Source: Ditylenchus dipsaci (Eukaryota; Nematoda; Chromadorea; Rhabditida; Anguinidae). Taken from it: a stretch of DNA of 64,000 bases. Made by a program: the position numbers and the translations under genes. The stretch spans positions 491,803 through 555,802 of the forward strand of contig SADC01001382.1 of assembly GCA_004194705.1 (NCBI GenBank). The letters are read 5' to 3'. The notes below the pieces were generated by a model. It ran no database searches. It saw only the letters and a program-made list of their open reading frames with translations, and had not been told where the DNA came from. The stretch's first letter is position 1. Each line of letters starts with the position of its first letter. Below are positions 32,365 through 44,000 of this stretch, one piece after another.

Positions 32365-32912
32365 CATAAACTTTTCTGTCTCACAATGCAAAGATTACAA
32401 TGCAAAGACTCATCTTTAAAATGCTGTAACCTTTTTCACACTTTTACGGTTCAATTAAAGACAGGGTACAATTTAGCAGAAAATTCACTTTAAAAATTAC
32501 GAACAGCAAAACTTTTTCAACGAAGCAAAGTGACCGCTTAACGGTCCTAGCGTTAATAACCTCATTTCTTATGGTTTCACCCATAGGCACCTTTCATATC
32601 ATCTCAAATAAATTATTTCGCAAACCTGTTTTTGTGTTTTTTTAATCATTACGAGCTTGCCTGATTTCACTTTTTAGATTTCGGTTAAGCACCCAAAAGT
32701 CAAATAAGTCCAAAAACACCAAAAAATCGACCATTATTTCTTCTATTTTTAGGTCATTGAAAAAAAATTAAACCGGGTAACTAAAAAAGAAATACGGTAT
32801 ACATTTTTTTAAAGATATTAAAAAACCTTGTTTGCAGTGTGAATTTAACATCCAAAATGCGAGATTTTTAGTCTAACATTGAGTAATACATACAATCACA
32901 CATTTTACTAAA
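32365..32912. other. 3' flank of the FAX-like gene, no gene seen
   Basis: AT-rich DNA without recognisable repeats or coding segments, apart from an AATACGGTAT motif at about 32792. Confidence 0.35.
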
Positions 32913-32913
32913 G

Positions 32914-34660
32914 TTAAGACTTTTTCCAATCCGACCAGTAGTGGATTCGCATTCTTTCTAGGAGTAGCCTCACTCTAGGATACTCATTCTCCAGCAGATC
33001 AGCTAGTGGTGTTCGAAAGGGAAGATAGTAGACAGATGCCAAATGCCCAAACAAGGTGAAATCAGGCTGAAATCGCACCAATAAATCCTGCTTCATGAAG
33101 CAACCAAAAAATTACAGTTGTGGGTCGTGCTCCAATCAAGAACTTTTTGTCTCCCAGAATCTGGTCTGGAGAGTATTTAACTTATCTGTATTTACTTGAA
33201 AATAGCAGTAGACAAACCTAATGCTTGGACATCTCTGTGCAAATTTCCAATATTGTTTCTCGAGAGTGTAGACCTGTTCCTTCAGCACGCAGCTTCGATT
33301 TAGCCTAGAATAATTTTGTGAGACTTCAAAACTTTGATGAAATGTAAATTTACAGCCTTAGATAATTTGTTAGCAACATATTGAACCAAGAAGCCGGGCA
33401 GAGGCAGCCCGCTCACATTTCGGTTTACACAATTTTTGGCTGAAAAGGAGTTTTGAGCAAATATGGTTTGAGAAAAGATGATTTACCATTTTCAACAGAG
33501 CGTAAATAAGTAATTGGACTAAAGGACAGCAAATGTTGTAAACTTTGAATCGGTAATTTCAAAAAATTTACTAGAAAAGGCTGCCTTCAATAAGACGGTC
33601 AACTGCTCTACTTATACCCTGTTGTTCTGGGCTAAATAGTAAAATTATGAGTTCGTGATGAATTAAAAGAAGTCAAATACCTGAGTCGTTCATCAATCTA
33701 GAGCATTATAGTTGTGAAAAACATAATAATATAGTGACCCAATAGTAAATCCCCAGAACGAATACCGTATTTTAACCGTACAATCAAACCTTCATATACA
33801 GGGTGGCTCAAAAAATTCGGAAATTTTTAATGCGGGCACTTTCCCCTTGCTCGGTCAGTTTCCGATTTTTAGGTGGCGAGCCTTCGGAAACCTTCACAGT
33901 AATGGCCGAGCACAAGCACAGAGCTGTCATCGATTTCCCTGGGGAAATCGGTGGGGCAAGCAGCTACCTACGCGACTTTTTTCAAGTGTCTGCGTTTTTT
34001 GCGCCACCCTGTAAGAGCACTTCTCGAGACCGGCCAGTTGTGCTCTAACATCGAAGATGCTCGTATATCCAGGTTCAAATGTATTACAAAAGCCAGAGCT
34101 TTTTTGGAATATCTCAGGTAATATTTAGAGATAAAGATGTGGCAAGACCCGAATTTTCTGACCATGTAGTACCCTGTAGTCTACCTTGAAATGTTTGATG
34201 AGATGCCAGAGTATTATCTGCGAATCTGCAATATGTTCTCCGTTCAATTCGATAAAAGGAAGGCGACCTTCTTTTGAACGAAGTGTCCACGAACCAATCA
34301 CCTAAACAGATCAAAAATGAGGACTAATAAGCAAAGGTAGATGTAAAAAAAGTCTACCTCATGCTTTAATTCATGCGCACGAATAAATGTTTCAGTTTTT
34401 AAACAAAACGGTGATATATTAGGCACAACAGGAGATCGCTTGAACTGGAATAAGTAGACAACATCCTGTTTCCAGTTAGTTTTTTGCAAGTCAGGTCTTT
34501 GAAGAAGAGAAAACCTGAATTTAAAAACAGGTTTGTCAACTTGGACGGCAAGGTGGCGCTGGAAAAACCTCTTTAAAAAATCATTAATGTTTTTCGCATA
34601 AAATGATTTCAATTTGTACACAACGATCTGGGCTACTTTATGAGAAGTACTTTTGGCTAA
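32914..34660 (-). CDS. Failed axon connections (FAX)-like, metaxin/GST-fold protein
   Basis: Exons: about 34660-34358 ([20 protein letters not shown], then [16 protein letters not shown]), 34301-34185 ([19 protein letters not shown]), 33631-33572 ([20 protein letters not shown]), 33518-33487, 33439-33354 ([19 protein letters not shown]), 33304-33218 ([20 protein letters not shown]), 33165-33116 ([15 protein letters not shown]) and 33066-32914 ([17 protein letters not shown] to stop). The thioredoxin-like N-half and GST-C-like end match the FAX family (axon development in flies; exact biochemical role unclear). Two junctions do not close as read: exon 2 to 3 (phase 0 versus 2), and exon 6, whose last codon before the only GT donor is TAG. 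Either small exons were missed or the gene carries lesions. The 5' exon is not fixed. Confidence 0.7.
33799..34011. mobile_element. Tc1/mariner-type MITE in a FAX-like intron
   Basis: Ends CAGGGTGGCTCAAAAAATTC and GCGCCACCCTG are inverted and TA-flanked. Related CAGGGTGTCC-type ends occur at 22170, 38366 and 61369. Confidence 0.75.
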
Positions 34661-34709
34661 AAAATCAGGAGGATCGAAAGTTAAAAAAGTTCCTCTTCAA
34701 CTCCACCTA

Positions 34710-34815
34710 ATATAACACCAACCTTCGTAGGTGAATCAGCATCGGAGCCGCAGTTAAACCGCGCATCTACACCTATAACCTTCACGAAAATTGGAAATTT
34801 ATCAAGCTACAGAAA
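34710..34815 (-). other. Possible orphan exon, unassigned
   Basis: The minus strand reads VIGVDARFNCGSDADSPTK before a possible donor GTTGGT. It lies between the FAX-like and PET117-like genes and could be a 5' exon of the former. No homology recognised. Confidence 0.25.
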
Positions 34816-34925
34816 AATTGAGTATGCTACTGCTATGGAATTTAACCGACAGATTGGGCTACATTAACAACATTTATTAATCTATGAACAAGAACAATGA
34901 ACTTTTATCATACACAAGATTAAAC

Positions 34926-35184
34926 CTATTTCTGTTTGGCCTTTTCAAATAGCATCTTCTGCTGCTCATACTCTTCCATGTTTTGCTTCTGCTGTTGAAG
35001 ACGAAGCTTGACACCTTCCTGCCTTCTTATGCGCTGTGTCTTCTCGTCGTAGAAAACGAATCCTGAAACAAAAAGGTTACCGCTTAAAACGCCGGATATT
35101 AAAAGGTATACCTATGGCACACGTGGTAAAAGCACAAGCAGCAATAAACGCAAGCATTCCATATTGTCGTTTGGCCGTTGTCAT
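34926..35184 (-). CDS. PET117: PET117-like cytochrome c oxidase assembly factor
   Basis: Two exons, 35184-35112 and 35062-34926, join in frame across a 49-nt intron to give 69 residues. MTTAKRQYGMLAFIAACAFT at the start is a basic, hydrophobic mitochondrial targeting/membrane segment. The rest is a charged helix (DEKTQRIRRQEGVKLRLQQQ, then EQQKMLFEKAKQK). Length, layout and the REGVxxDxxR/EQ-rich pattern fit PET117, which supports assembly of complex IV in the mitochondrial inner membrane. Identification rests on layout and short matches; a related small mitochondrial protein is possible. Confidence 0.65.
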
Positions 35185-35282
35185 GATGCTTTATTGCAAG
35201 CGAAGGTATTGAGAAATCTGCAAAGAAGGCTTATTTAGGATTAGAAAAAAATTAGCGTAAATTTTCAAAAGAGGTATTAAAG

Positions 35283-36411
35283 GGGGGAACTTCCTATACG
35301 CATCGCCTATAAGGACACAGGTGTATGTTTTTAAAATTCTAGGTCCAACTTTATACTAACTTTTTCTCTGTTTGATAGCTTAAATGAAAGCCTAGAGTCT
35401 CGGCTACATTTTGGTGTATGAAACTTGTGACTTGTAGAAAAAAGTCAGAAATTTTCAGTGAAACCACTCTAAGAAAAACCCGAAAACCATCGATTTTCGG
35501 AAATTTGGCCTATTTTAGCCTGGTTACAAGCTCCGGTAGGTGTAAAAGCCTGTACTGATAGTCTTATTGGATAGGCAAGAGTGTGAGGATCATTTTGACA
35601 CTCAACTTGTAAATAAAAGAAGAAGAAAATGGCTTTCCCCCGTCAAATTATTCTTGAACCCGTCAAATCGTAAAAATGGTAAAACCACAACCGGATACAA
35701 ATTATGACCAGATACCACGACCGGATACAAACACGACCGGATACAGTGCCAAATTTTACCTTGGTCCCCTGTTGACTTTTTCAACTTTTTTCGATTTTTC
35801 GAATTTTCACGCACTTAGGTTTAGGCTTAGGCCCAGGGTAGGCCAGCGCACGTTAGGACGGACTCAAACGTGTGGTTTAAACACACGTTTTTTCAACTTT
35901 TACAGAAAAACTGTATACGGTCGTGGTCTCCGGTCATAATTTGTATCCGGTCGTAGGTCAGTCCGTAAAAATTTGTTTCCTTTGAGTATTTCTTAAACTT
36001 TTTCCTACAAATTTTTTTTAGTTTTTATATCAGCATGTAGCCCTGGATTTCAGCTTTTGAACCAGCCACTAACTAACTCACTGAGATATTTAAAATTTAG
36101 AGAAAAAAGTCATTTTGTAGACCAACTCTTTTGAAAAATTTGGTCCATACGAAGACTTTTTTCTCCAACTTTTTGAAATCTCAGAAAATCAGTCGATAGC
36201 TTGTTAGAAAGCCGAGATCCAGGGCTACATTTTGATGTGAAAATGTTCGAAAAAATTAAAAACTTTTAGAGATAAAAACACATTTTTTACGATTTGACGG
36301 GGTAAAAGAATAATTTGACGGGGTAAAACAAGTTGAGCCAAAAAAATATGGTTCCCAGCCAATGGTAGTGGAACCTGTGACCTAAGGCGATGCGTATAGA
36401 AAGTTCTCCCC
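35283..36411. mobile_element. Composite element with ATACGCATCGCC/GGCGATGCGTAT ends
   Basis: AACTTCCTATACGCATCGCC at 35288 and GGCGATGCGTATAGAAAGTT at 36386-36405 are inverted. Parts recur at 6140-6560 and 39760-39960 (for example CAAGAGTGTGAGGATCA at 35576 and 39786). Nested in it is a palindrome of GACCGGATAC words (35690-35956). Confidence 0.6.
35690..35956. mobile_element. Palindrome with CGACCGGATACA words
   Basis: CCGGATACAAATTATGACC at 35690 pairs with GGTCATAATTTGTATCCGG near 35932-35950. The inner CACGACCGGATAC words are repeated on both arms. Confidence 0.7.
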
Positions 36412-36559
36412 TCCCTCCCTTAAGTCCGTCCCTAACATTCGCGGGTCTACCTTGCGCTTTTGTCTTTCATTGCACTCTTCTGAGTCATTCGAAGCAAGTC
36501 AAAAGAGTACAGTGCGAGACGAAAGAGAACTGTCCCGCGCGAATTCAAACATTTGAAAT

Positions 36560-36725
36560 TCTCGTCGTCGGCAACGGCTATAGCCTCGTGTCCAATTAGC
36601 GGATTTTCCTTTCACTATCACTCTCACTCTTACCTCTCACTCTCACTTTCAGTGTGTGTCCAATCAGCGGACACTTATTTTTACTCTCACTTTCACTCTC
36701 ACTTGCACTCAAATTTCGTGTGTCC
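36560..36725. repeat. CACTCTCACTTT simple repeat region
   Basis: Two clusters of CTCTCACTCTCACTTTCA separated by the repeated GTGTCCAATCAGCGGA/GTGTCCAATTAGCGGA block. Not coding. Confidence 0.6.
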
Positions 36726-36806
36726 AATTAGTAGAATTTTCGAATATTCAAACCAGCAACCTCTACATCACTCCATAGAATCGCTCAGAACCACATCCAG
36801 AGTGGC

Positions 36807-37080
36807 CAAAAGGCAAAATAACTGGTTTTGGGGTTTACTAAAGGGGGTAAACCTTTTGCAAAAATTCGATTGAGCGGATCATAATTCCAGTCCGATCGGC
36901 TTAATCGCCCAGAATTCCAGTTTTTTTGGTGGTTTGGAATGGTTCAGGGTGGATTAGTGTGGAATTCTGGGTGATTAAGCCAATCGGACTGGAATTCTGA
37001 TCCGCTCAATCAAATTTTTGTAAAAAGTTAATCCCCCCCCCTTTAGTAAACCCCAAAACCAGTTATTTTTGCCTTTTGGC
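36807..37080. mobile_element. Palindromic element with AATAACTGGTTTTGGGG ends
   Basis: The arms from GCAAAATAACTGGTTTTGGG to CCCAAAACCAGTTATTTTTGC are near-perfect complements. Inner AGCGGATCATAATTCCAGTC blocks also pair. Confidence 0.8.
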
Positions 37081-37359
37081 TACTCCGACGCGAGTTATGG
37101 GCGATCTTATAAGGAGAGATGTTGGTGTAGTGCTTTACGTACTTAGAAGGGAGGTCGCTGGTAGTAACAGAAGTAACAGAAACATTGCAAGGCCCTGATC
37201 AGTGACCCGCCTGACTGATTTTTGGCCGAAAACTCTGACCCGAAACCTGCCCTGGTCGATTTCAAAAACCTGAACCGGAATTTGCCAAATACTGAATTCG
37301 AATTTCCATAAGTGTTCTTTCAAAATGTGTGTGTCTGATGACTTTTCTCAGTAGTTACC

Positions 37360-38640
37360 GTACTGTAAACTCTCGATTTAATGGTTTCTTGGGACCGGGC
37401 CTAGGGAACCGTTAAATTGAGGGTATATTTATTTATATTATTCAGACTTACAGCCAAATCGAGCCCACAGAGGGTGACCGTTAAATCGAAGGCCTGTTAA
37501 ATCAAAGAAAGCGGAGTCAGAAATCACGACTAGTTAGAGGAAATGAAGTAAAATCACAATTTTTATAATTTTCCGTGTCGTCTTGTTTAGTTTGCTACTT
37601 TTACTTACTCTCTACTTTAACAGTCATGGTTCCTAAACATTGTTTACCCTGTGAATCCCTGTAATTAATTTTTAGATGAGTGATATTTGGATGATCGGAC
37701 TTTTCACGAAACTATCGGCTGCAGAAGCAAAACGTGTTAAAAATGATGAAATGTTAAATAGCAGTATAAAAGGTCTTTTTACGCATGAAAACAGTCACGA
37801 TATACTAGCCAACTAGCTAAAAACTATCGAACAATAGGAACTCCCTGACGAGCTTGCATTGATCCGGCCTCTTTTTTTAACAAATAATATTTTTTGAATT
37901 TTATATGAATTCTATCAAATTCAAAAATGTGTTAACCCGTGAATATCAACTCGTGATAGTATATCAAATCGAAACTCAGTTCGAATTCAAAACCAACCTT
38001 TTTGTGACTTAAAATCGTATGGGGAGTCCTGTTTGTTTGTACCAAAATTGGATTTGTTAGTATATGGGACATAGAGATATCCAACTACTAACATGGTCAG
38101 ATGCATTACAAAAAATAGTCAAATATGCAACTTGGGTACTGCCAACTGATTACTACCATTTAGGTACCACTACATATGAACTACAATCTACCACCACCGC
38201 AATATCACTATAAACTATCACGAGTTGATAGTCACGAGTAAAAACACTCAAGATTTGATAGTCGTCTCAAAAAAGTATCCGACTGCGGTATCCAGCTGCA
38301 ACTGTATCCAACTGCGGTATCCAACTGCAAATGTATCCAACTGCGGTTTTACCGTTTGGGCCATACAGGGTGTCCAATAAAAACTGCAGCATTTTTGGAA
38401 AATAATTTAAATCAATTTTTGGCGCTATTAGGCTTTAACATTCCCCAATAATTCGGCAACCGGATATTTAGCAGAATTTGTGAAATTTGTCCGCGGACAT
38501 TTAGCAGAAATTTTCGGTATGATTAGTTGTTTCGCCCGAATTATACCGAAACATTTTGCTAAATGTCCGTGGACAAATTTCCAAAATTCTTCTAAGTGTC
38601 CGGTCGCCAATAATTTTTAGGCTTGGCAATTAGGCTTAGC
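37360..38640. other. Repeat debris, no gene seen
   Basis: Contains a pogo-type CTCGATTTAATGG end near 37372, a run of TATCCAACTGCGG words at 38285-38345, a CAGGGTGTCCAATAAAAAC end at 38366 and an inverted pair of GCTAAATGTCCG words at 38495 and 38560. Confidence 0.45.
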
Positions 38641-38659
38641 CTTAGGCTTCGGGCTTTAA

Positions 38660-38893
38660 AGGGCCATGGCCACGCGTTTTTGATTGTCCCCGCTAATTTA
38701 AAAATTTTCGCCTAATCATGGAACTTCCGTACGGACCTTTTAGCTTGGTTTCTAACAAAACAAGGCTTACAATTTAATTTTAGGTATAGTTGCATTAGAA
38801 ACCAAGTTAAAAATTCCGTAAAGAACTTCGATGATTAAGAATTTTTTTTGAATTGGCGGGAGACAACCGTTGTCGGAGACGGCAATAGCCCTT
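38660..38893. mobile_element. TTAA-type palindromic element (degenerate right end)
   Basis: The left TTAA lies at 38656-38659, followed by AGGGCCATGGCCACGCG. The right end reads AGCCCTTCAAG, so its TTAA has mutated. The interior matches 12696-12924 (GGTTTCTAACAAAACAAGGC). Confidence 0.65.
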
Positions 38894-39092
38894 CAAGCTC
38901 AGGTTGAATCTACTTATTTCATCTTTTCCATAAAAAGTGTGGTTTTGGATACCCTTAAAAATTAATGAGAAGGGGAGGGGGAACGAGTAGCGACCAATTT
39001 TCAATGCAATTTTTGAACTTAATTATGTTTATTCACTCCTTTGCAATTTTTTCATGGAAAATAACATTTACAGTGTGTTTGATACATAATAT

Positions 39093-39370
39093 ACAGTAGC
39101 GGAAAAAAAACTTGCACCAAGCACATATTTTTTGAAAATGATTGTGTAGCATTCCAAATTTGAAACATTCTACGACAATTTTAAACCAAGAAGATTGCTC
39201 GCAATCTCAGCTATATTTTGAGCACAATATGCCAAAAAAGAATAATTTTTTGTTAGCCTACCAATGCTATTTGCAACGCCACTTATTTCTGGGGGTGGAA
39301 AAAAAACTGGGGGTGGAAAAAAAGCAAAGAAAAACGAAAAAAACGATATCGCTTTTTATATTTTAGATTT
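39093..39370. mobile_element. Tc1-like fragment (TACAGTAGCGGAAAAAA end)
   Basis: The first 190 bp are the inverse of 20930-21116. After the shared part it degenerates into AAAAACTGGGGGTGG words. Confidence 0.6.
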
Positions 39371-39624
39371 TCGCCAGTGAATTTCGAGATTGACCTTGAA
39401 ACTTTCTGATTTTCGCAGACTTGAAAAATTCATAAGTTCACAGCACTATTTGCGATCCCCTTATACTTTGATTTCGTGAAAAAAGACTTGAAATCAACTC
39501 CTCAATCACAATTTTCTTATTTTTCAAAAACAATACGTTAAGTAGAACAGGCTTAACTAGGGCAATTAACGACTGGATCAGGCAGGATCAGGACTGGATC
39601 TAGGCAAATCAGGCTAGATCCAGT

Positions 39625-39757
39625 CCTTCGTGCTAGCACTGCATTAGTGCCAATGGCACTAAATTAGTGCCTTCACTAAATAGTGCTTTTTTTCTTTCTT
39701 TTAAAAAGAACTAAATTAGCACTATTTAATAAGGACTTGTGCTCAAATGCAGTTCCC
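39625..39757. mobile_element. Truncated hAT MITE copy
   Basis: TTAGTGCC/TAGTGCTT words and the right end AATGCAGTTCCCTG match the subterminal and terminal parts of 16511-16945. Confidence 0.6.
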
Positions 39758-39759
39758 TG

Positions 39760-40380
39760 GTGCTGATAGAATCATTGAATAGCCAAGAGTGTGAGGATCA
39801 TGTTGACACTAAACTTACAAATTAAAGGAGAAAAAAATATGGTTTACAGCCAGTGGCAGTCGAATCTGTGGCCTAAGGCGATGCGTATATAAAGTTCTCC
39901 CCCCCCCTTAAGTCCGTCCCTAACATTCGCGGGTCTACCTTGCGCTTAAGGCTTTCCCCAAGTTTTAAAAAGGAAGGCGCATCTAAAAGACAAAAATAAA
40001 TATAATTTAAAAAGAGTGAATTCAAAAATGTGGAAAGAGGGACAATAGTACCTACGCCAAATTTTTTAGAGTAATATCGGGTATTTCGGCAGTATTTACC
40101 CTTAGTTCTGGACCAGAAATTCTTGTGAAAGCTTTTGGCGCTACTATGATATGCAACCACACCGCACCCCCCCCCTCCCCGTTAAAGATCATGGTAAAAC
40201 AGTGAAAAAATGGCCGAAAATGGCTTTAAAAAAGTGGCCCCTATATTATTCCCTTCCTCTCCCAATACAACCCTTCATCCCTTTAAAAGTTGCATTTCTA
40301 CTCTTTTTATAGTAAAATTATTGCATATAAATAGGTTTTAGACACTTCCAAAAAAGCATGGTTTTGGGGAGGGGGGGGGT
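39760..40380. repeat. Fragments of two repeat families
   Basis: 39760-39960 repeats parts of the 35.3-36.4 kb element (AGAGTGTGAGGATCATG; AAGGCGATGCGTATATAAAG). 40225-40290 matches the CCCTTCCTCTCCCAATAC part of the 11.55-12.40 kb palindrome. The minus-strand ORF over the first part is not conserved in the other copy. Confidence 0.55.
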
Positions 40381-41000
40381 GGATATATCATAGTAGCGTC
40401 AAACTTTTGATTTCCACTATCAAATTTTTATTTAAAGTAATTTTTATTCATTGTGAATGTTCCTGAATAGCAACCAGCTTCGCTTAGCAGTAAAATTTAG
40501 TCGTTTCGGTAGATAAAGAGTCATATTTCAAGTATTTCGAGAATTTACGCCTATAAGCACGACAAAGCAACAATAAGAGCACTATCAACTACATTTGACA
40601 GTCTTTAGAATAATAAAGGATTATTTCTAAGTACGCCAAACTTCGGCGGAATGCCAAATTCATCATTTCGCTGGCGGTCAGTAGCTGACCACTTGCTGCA
40701 ATCTCTTTTTTGCTTCAATAGCTCAGAATTGTTCTTGATACGTGTCTCTCATTACAGTAACATTTCAGGTAAATTGTCGTATTCGTAGAAAAATGATAGG
40801 ATTTGGAAAAAAAAGTTGACGAAGTATTGGTTGCAAAATTTGCATCAATGTTTTAGAAAATATTTTTTATTTATTCATCAACTCTTTAAAATATCTTCAT
40901 ATTATTTGGAATGGCAATTCAAAAGTTATGAGATCAATTCGATGAGATCAAAATAATCACAAAATGAAATTTGGTAAGTTTTAGGCCAATAACTAGTCAT

Positions 41001-44000
41001 CTATTGATTAGGATGGATCAATCCTCTCATCATATCAAAGCTATTTCCATCATTATGTACAGAAAATGTTTGTCCAGTTTGTTTGCTTCTGACCTGCAAA
41101 CATCAAGTTATACCATAAGAAGTTTTTGGTAAAAATACAGACTTCTAGAAATCCGTGTTCATCCAATCCTCGTATTATTACTTTTTCTTTGCAATTATTG
41201 TGCTTGTGAAGTATTGAGACTTCCTCGCGGCTATGCATCCACAGTTCGTAATATCGTCTAAGAAAGGCGTCTTTACCTCGGTGTACAAACATATTTACAT
41301 AATCTAAACAATTTTAGTCTGAAATGATCAGCTTTCAAATAGAGTAAACACTCATGCATTCAAATTTATTCATAATTTCTGCCAAAACTTCCTCCACAGT
41401 TAGCGTTCTGTCACAGTCGGTTGGTAGCATATCGTTTAGACACATAGTTGGTTTGGTATTGATCACATTGATGCTCCCAGCTAAATTTTTAAACATACTT
41501 ATTGGCTTTACATGTAGTGCCGCATATACTGTGATTACAGACTAGGGTTGGCCAATGGTATTAATACCGGTATTTTATTAAAATAAAAAAACCGGATATG
41601 GATAGTCCGTATTTGAAAAATGAATAACGTTTTTTTGAAGGAGGGACCAAGTAAAAAAAAATGAAAAAATTGATAGTATGCGAATAGTATGCGCGAAGTG
41701 TATCGTACGATAAAATTAAAATATTTGACTTTTTTCACTTTTATGCCTTGGTCCCCCTTAAGTAGGCTGAGCTATAGATAAAAACTGACCATTTGTTAAC
41801 AAAATATCGAAAAATACCGGTTACCGGTATTAACCCTCTTTTGCCGGTTGGCCATATTTTGGCCAGTTCGAAAATTCATACAAAATAGGACCAATTTCTT
41901 ACATTCAGACGTATTTTTTTTTGAAAAAGATAGAGAAAAAGTTAACAAACATTTTAGTGGTGAAAAGACTGAACAGAAGACTAAGAAAAATTGCTAAAAA
42001 TTTAATCAAAAGTTGTATTTTCAGTCATTTTCTACTACATGATTTTATAACTCTATTTGGTTTAGTGAACCACGAATATCATTTTCACCATGTCTTTTAC
42101 TTATGCAATATAAAAGCACTATTCCTGCAGATTACAATGCATTTTAAATTGCAAGTACAGAAATATAAAAGTTAGATTTTTGAAGCAATTATAATCGTGA
42201 CCATATTTTGGCCAACCGGCCCAAAGCGGTATTTAAAAAAACTATGTAAGCCATTGATTTATTTATCCATTTATCGCTTTTTCATTACTCTTTGTGGTGA
42301 ATTTTCGTTCTGTTCAGCAAGTAGTTATTTTTAAAAAGGAAATGAATGCAAAAATTAAGTTAATCATAGTAGGAAACGAGTTAGAAAAAAAATCAAGCGT
42401 TTTGCGCGTTAGATGCGCGGAATGTATAAATCACTGTTCAGTGACGCGCAAAAGGTGTGAAATACCGCTGCAAATCTGATTTTTCGAGTCATTTGATCGT
42501 TTTTATGGGAGTGATTGCGAAATTCTAAAAAAAATCCAAACAATTGTCTTCGAAATAGCGTCAGTTTCCAAATTGGCGCCATAACTATTTTTACCGCTTC
42601 GATTCGGTTGGCCAAAATTTGGCCAGTTCAGAATTCAACTTTTCTGGAATTTTTTTTCGGCCATTGTGATTTTCTTCCCTGGTTGTCTTATGAAAATGAA
42701 AAAATTTATTAAAAAAGAAGAATCTACGAGACGCCGGCAAACGAGGGTTAATACCGGACACAAAATACCGGTATTTTGCCCAACCCTATGACAGACTCGT
42801 CTCTAATTGAATACATTTCTTAAAGGGGCATACCACCGCTATACACTGCAATTAAGGCGGGGTCCAGCAATTTCTCCCTCTCATGACCGCTTTCTAAATG
42901 CTTTCTACCTGATTTGACGAAAGTTTTCTGCCTACTTTTTAAAAGTAGGATAAGGTCATAAATATGTGAATCGACATGAGACGAGGGAAAACAAGGACGA
43001 TTTTTGAAAACTTGATGGTCCTTGCCTTAATTTGCGGTGTAACGCGCTGGTATGCTCCTTTAAGGGGTTTGAAAATTTAGGTGCGTAAGCGTTTAGGCAA
43101 TTTTTGGACCTTTTTAAAATTTTCCACAAATGTAAATTTACCTATCATGCACTCATATTGAGTGGCTTTTAAGAGTGAATCGACCAAGACACCTCCAATC
43201 TTGTGTTTTCTTTCAAAGTACAAATCGTTAGGCCATTTAATTTGGAGTGGAAAGTTCTATAAATTGAATAAGTACTTGCAAATTGAGAATTAAAAAAAGG
43301 CGTCTACTTCATCATCTACTAATTTTGAGACTGCATCAACAATGGCGACAGCCATTATGTGCTGAATGAATAGAATGGATTGACCCAGGCAAGAGTCAAC
43401 TGGAATGACGAAGTTGAAAGTGAATGAAGCACATCCTTTCGGGCTCAGATACTCTTTGCCAGCACGACCTAAATTTAGATGAGATTTGACTACTTGACTG
43501 AAATTTGGAAAAATTGAACAGACTTTGAGCGTTGGTTTGGTAGCCAGCAACCACAAGGACTCCATCATAGGAGGGTAAAGCACGGGACAGACTGAAAAAT
43601 GTGTTTACAGTGACAGTCCCCAACTAGGGAGTCCAAAATGTTTTGAAAATGTTATAAAGAATTGTTTTCAAGGCAAAGGCGTAGTTTTAAGTTGCCGTAA
43701 ATCTTTAAACTCGGGCTCAATATTTTTTAAACCCTGAAAAAATTGGCATAAATTTGGTTCGATCTTAAGATTTTTGGGTGTAAATTCAAAATCGGAAAAG
43801 CAAAATCTTGCAATAAAAATATGCAAAAAATATCTGTGTAAAACAATTTGCTCTGCTCTGATATACATACTTTCAAGGTTCGAATTCGAATGACGTCTAA
43901 TAATAAAGATATCCGGTAAATGTCCTAATAAAACGGTAGCCGTTATTTTACAGATCTTTACGTTAGAGAGGAGTCTTTACTAAAACTTTTAAATAAAAAA

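Noticed and set aside
33968..34165. Frame with [14 protein letters not shown] as a FAX-like exon
   Set aside because: The true counterpart ([17 protein letters not shown]) was found at 33572-33631. This segment lies in the intron next to a MITE.
37674..37817. MSDIWMIGLFTKLSAAEA as a V-ATPase subunit C start
   Set aside because: Only weak resemblance over a few residues and no following exon found.
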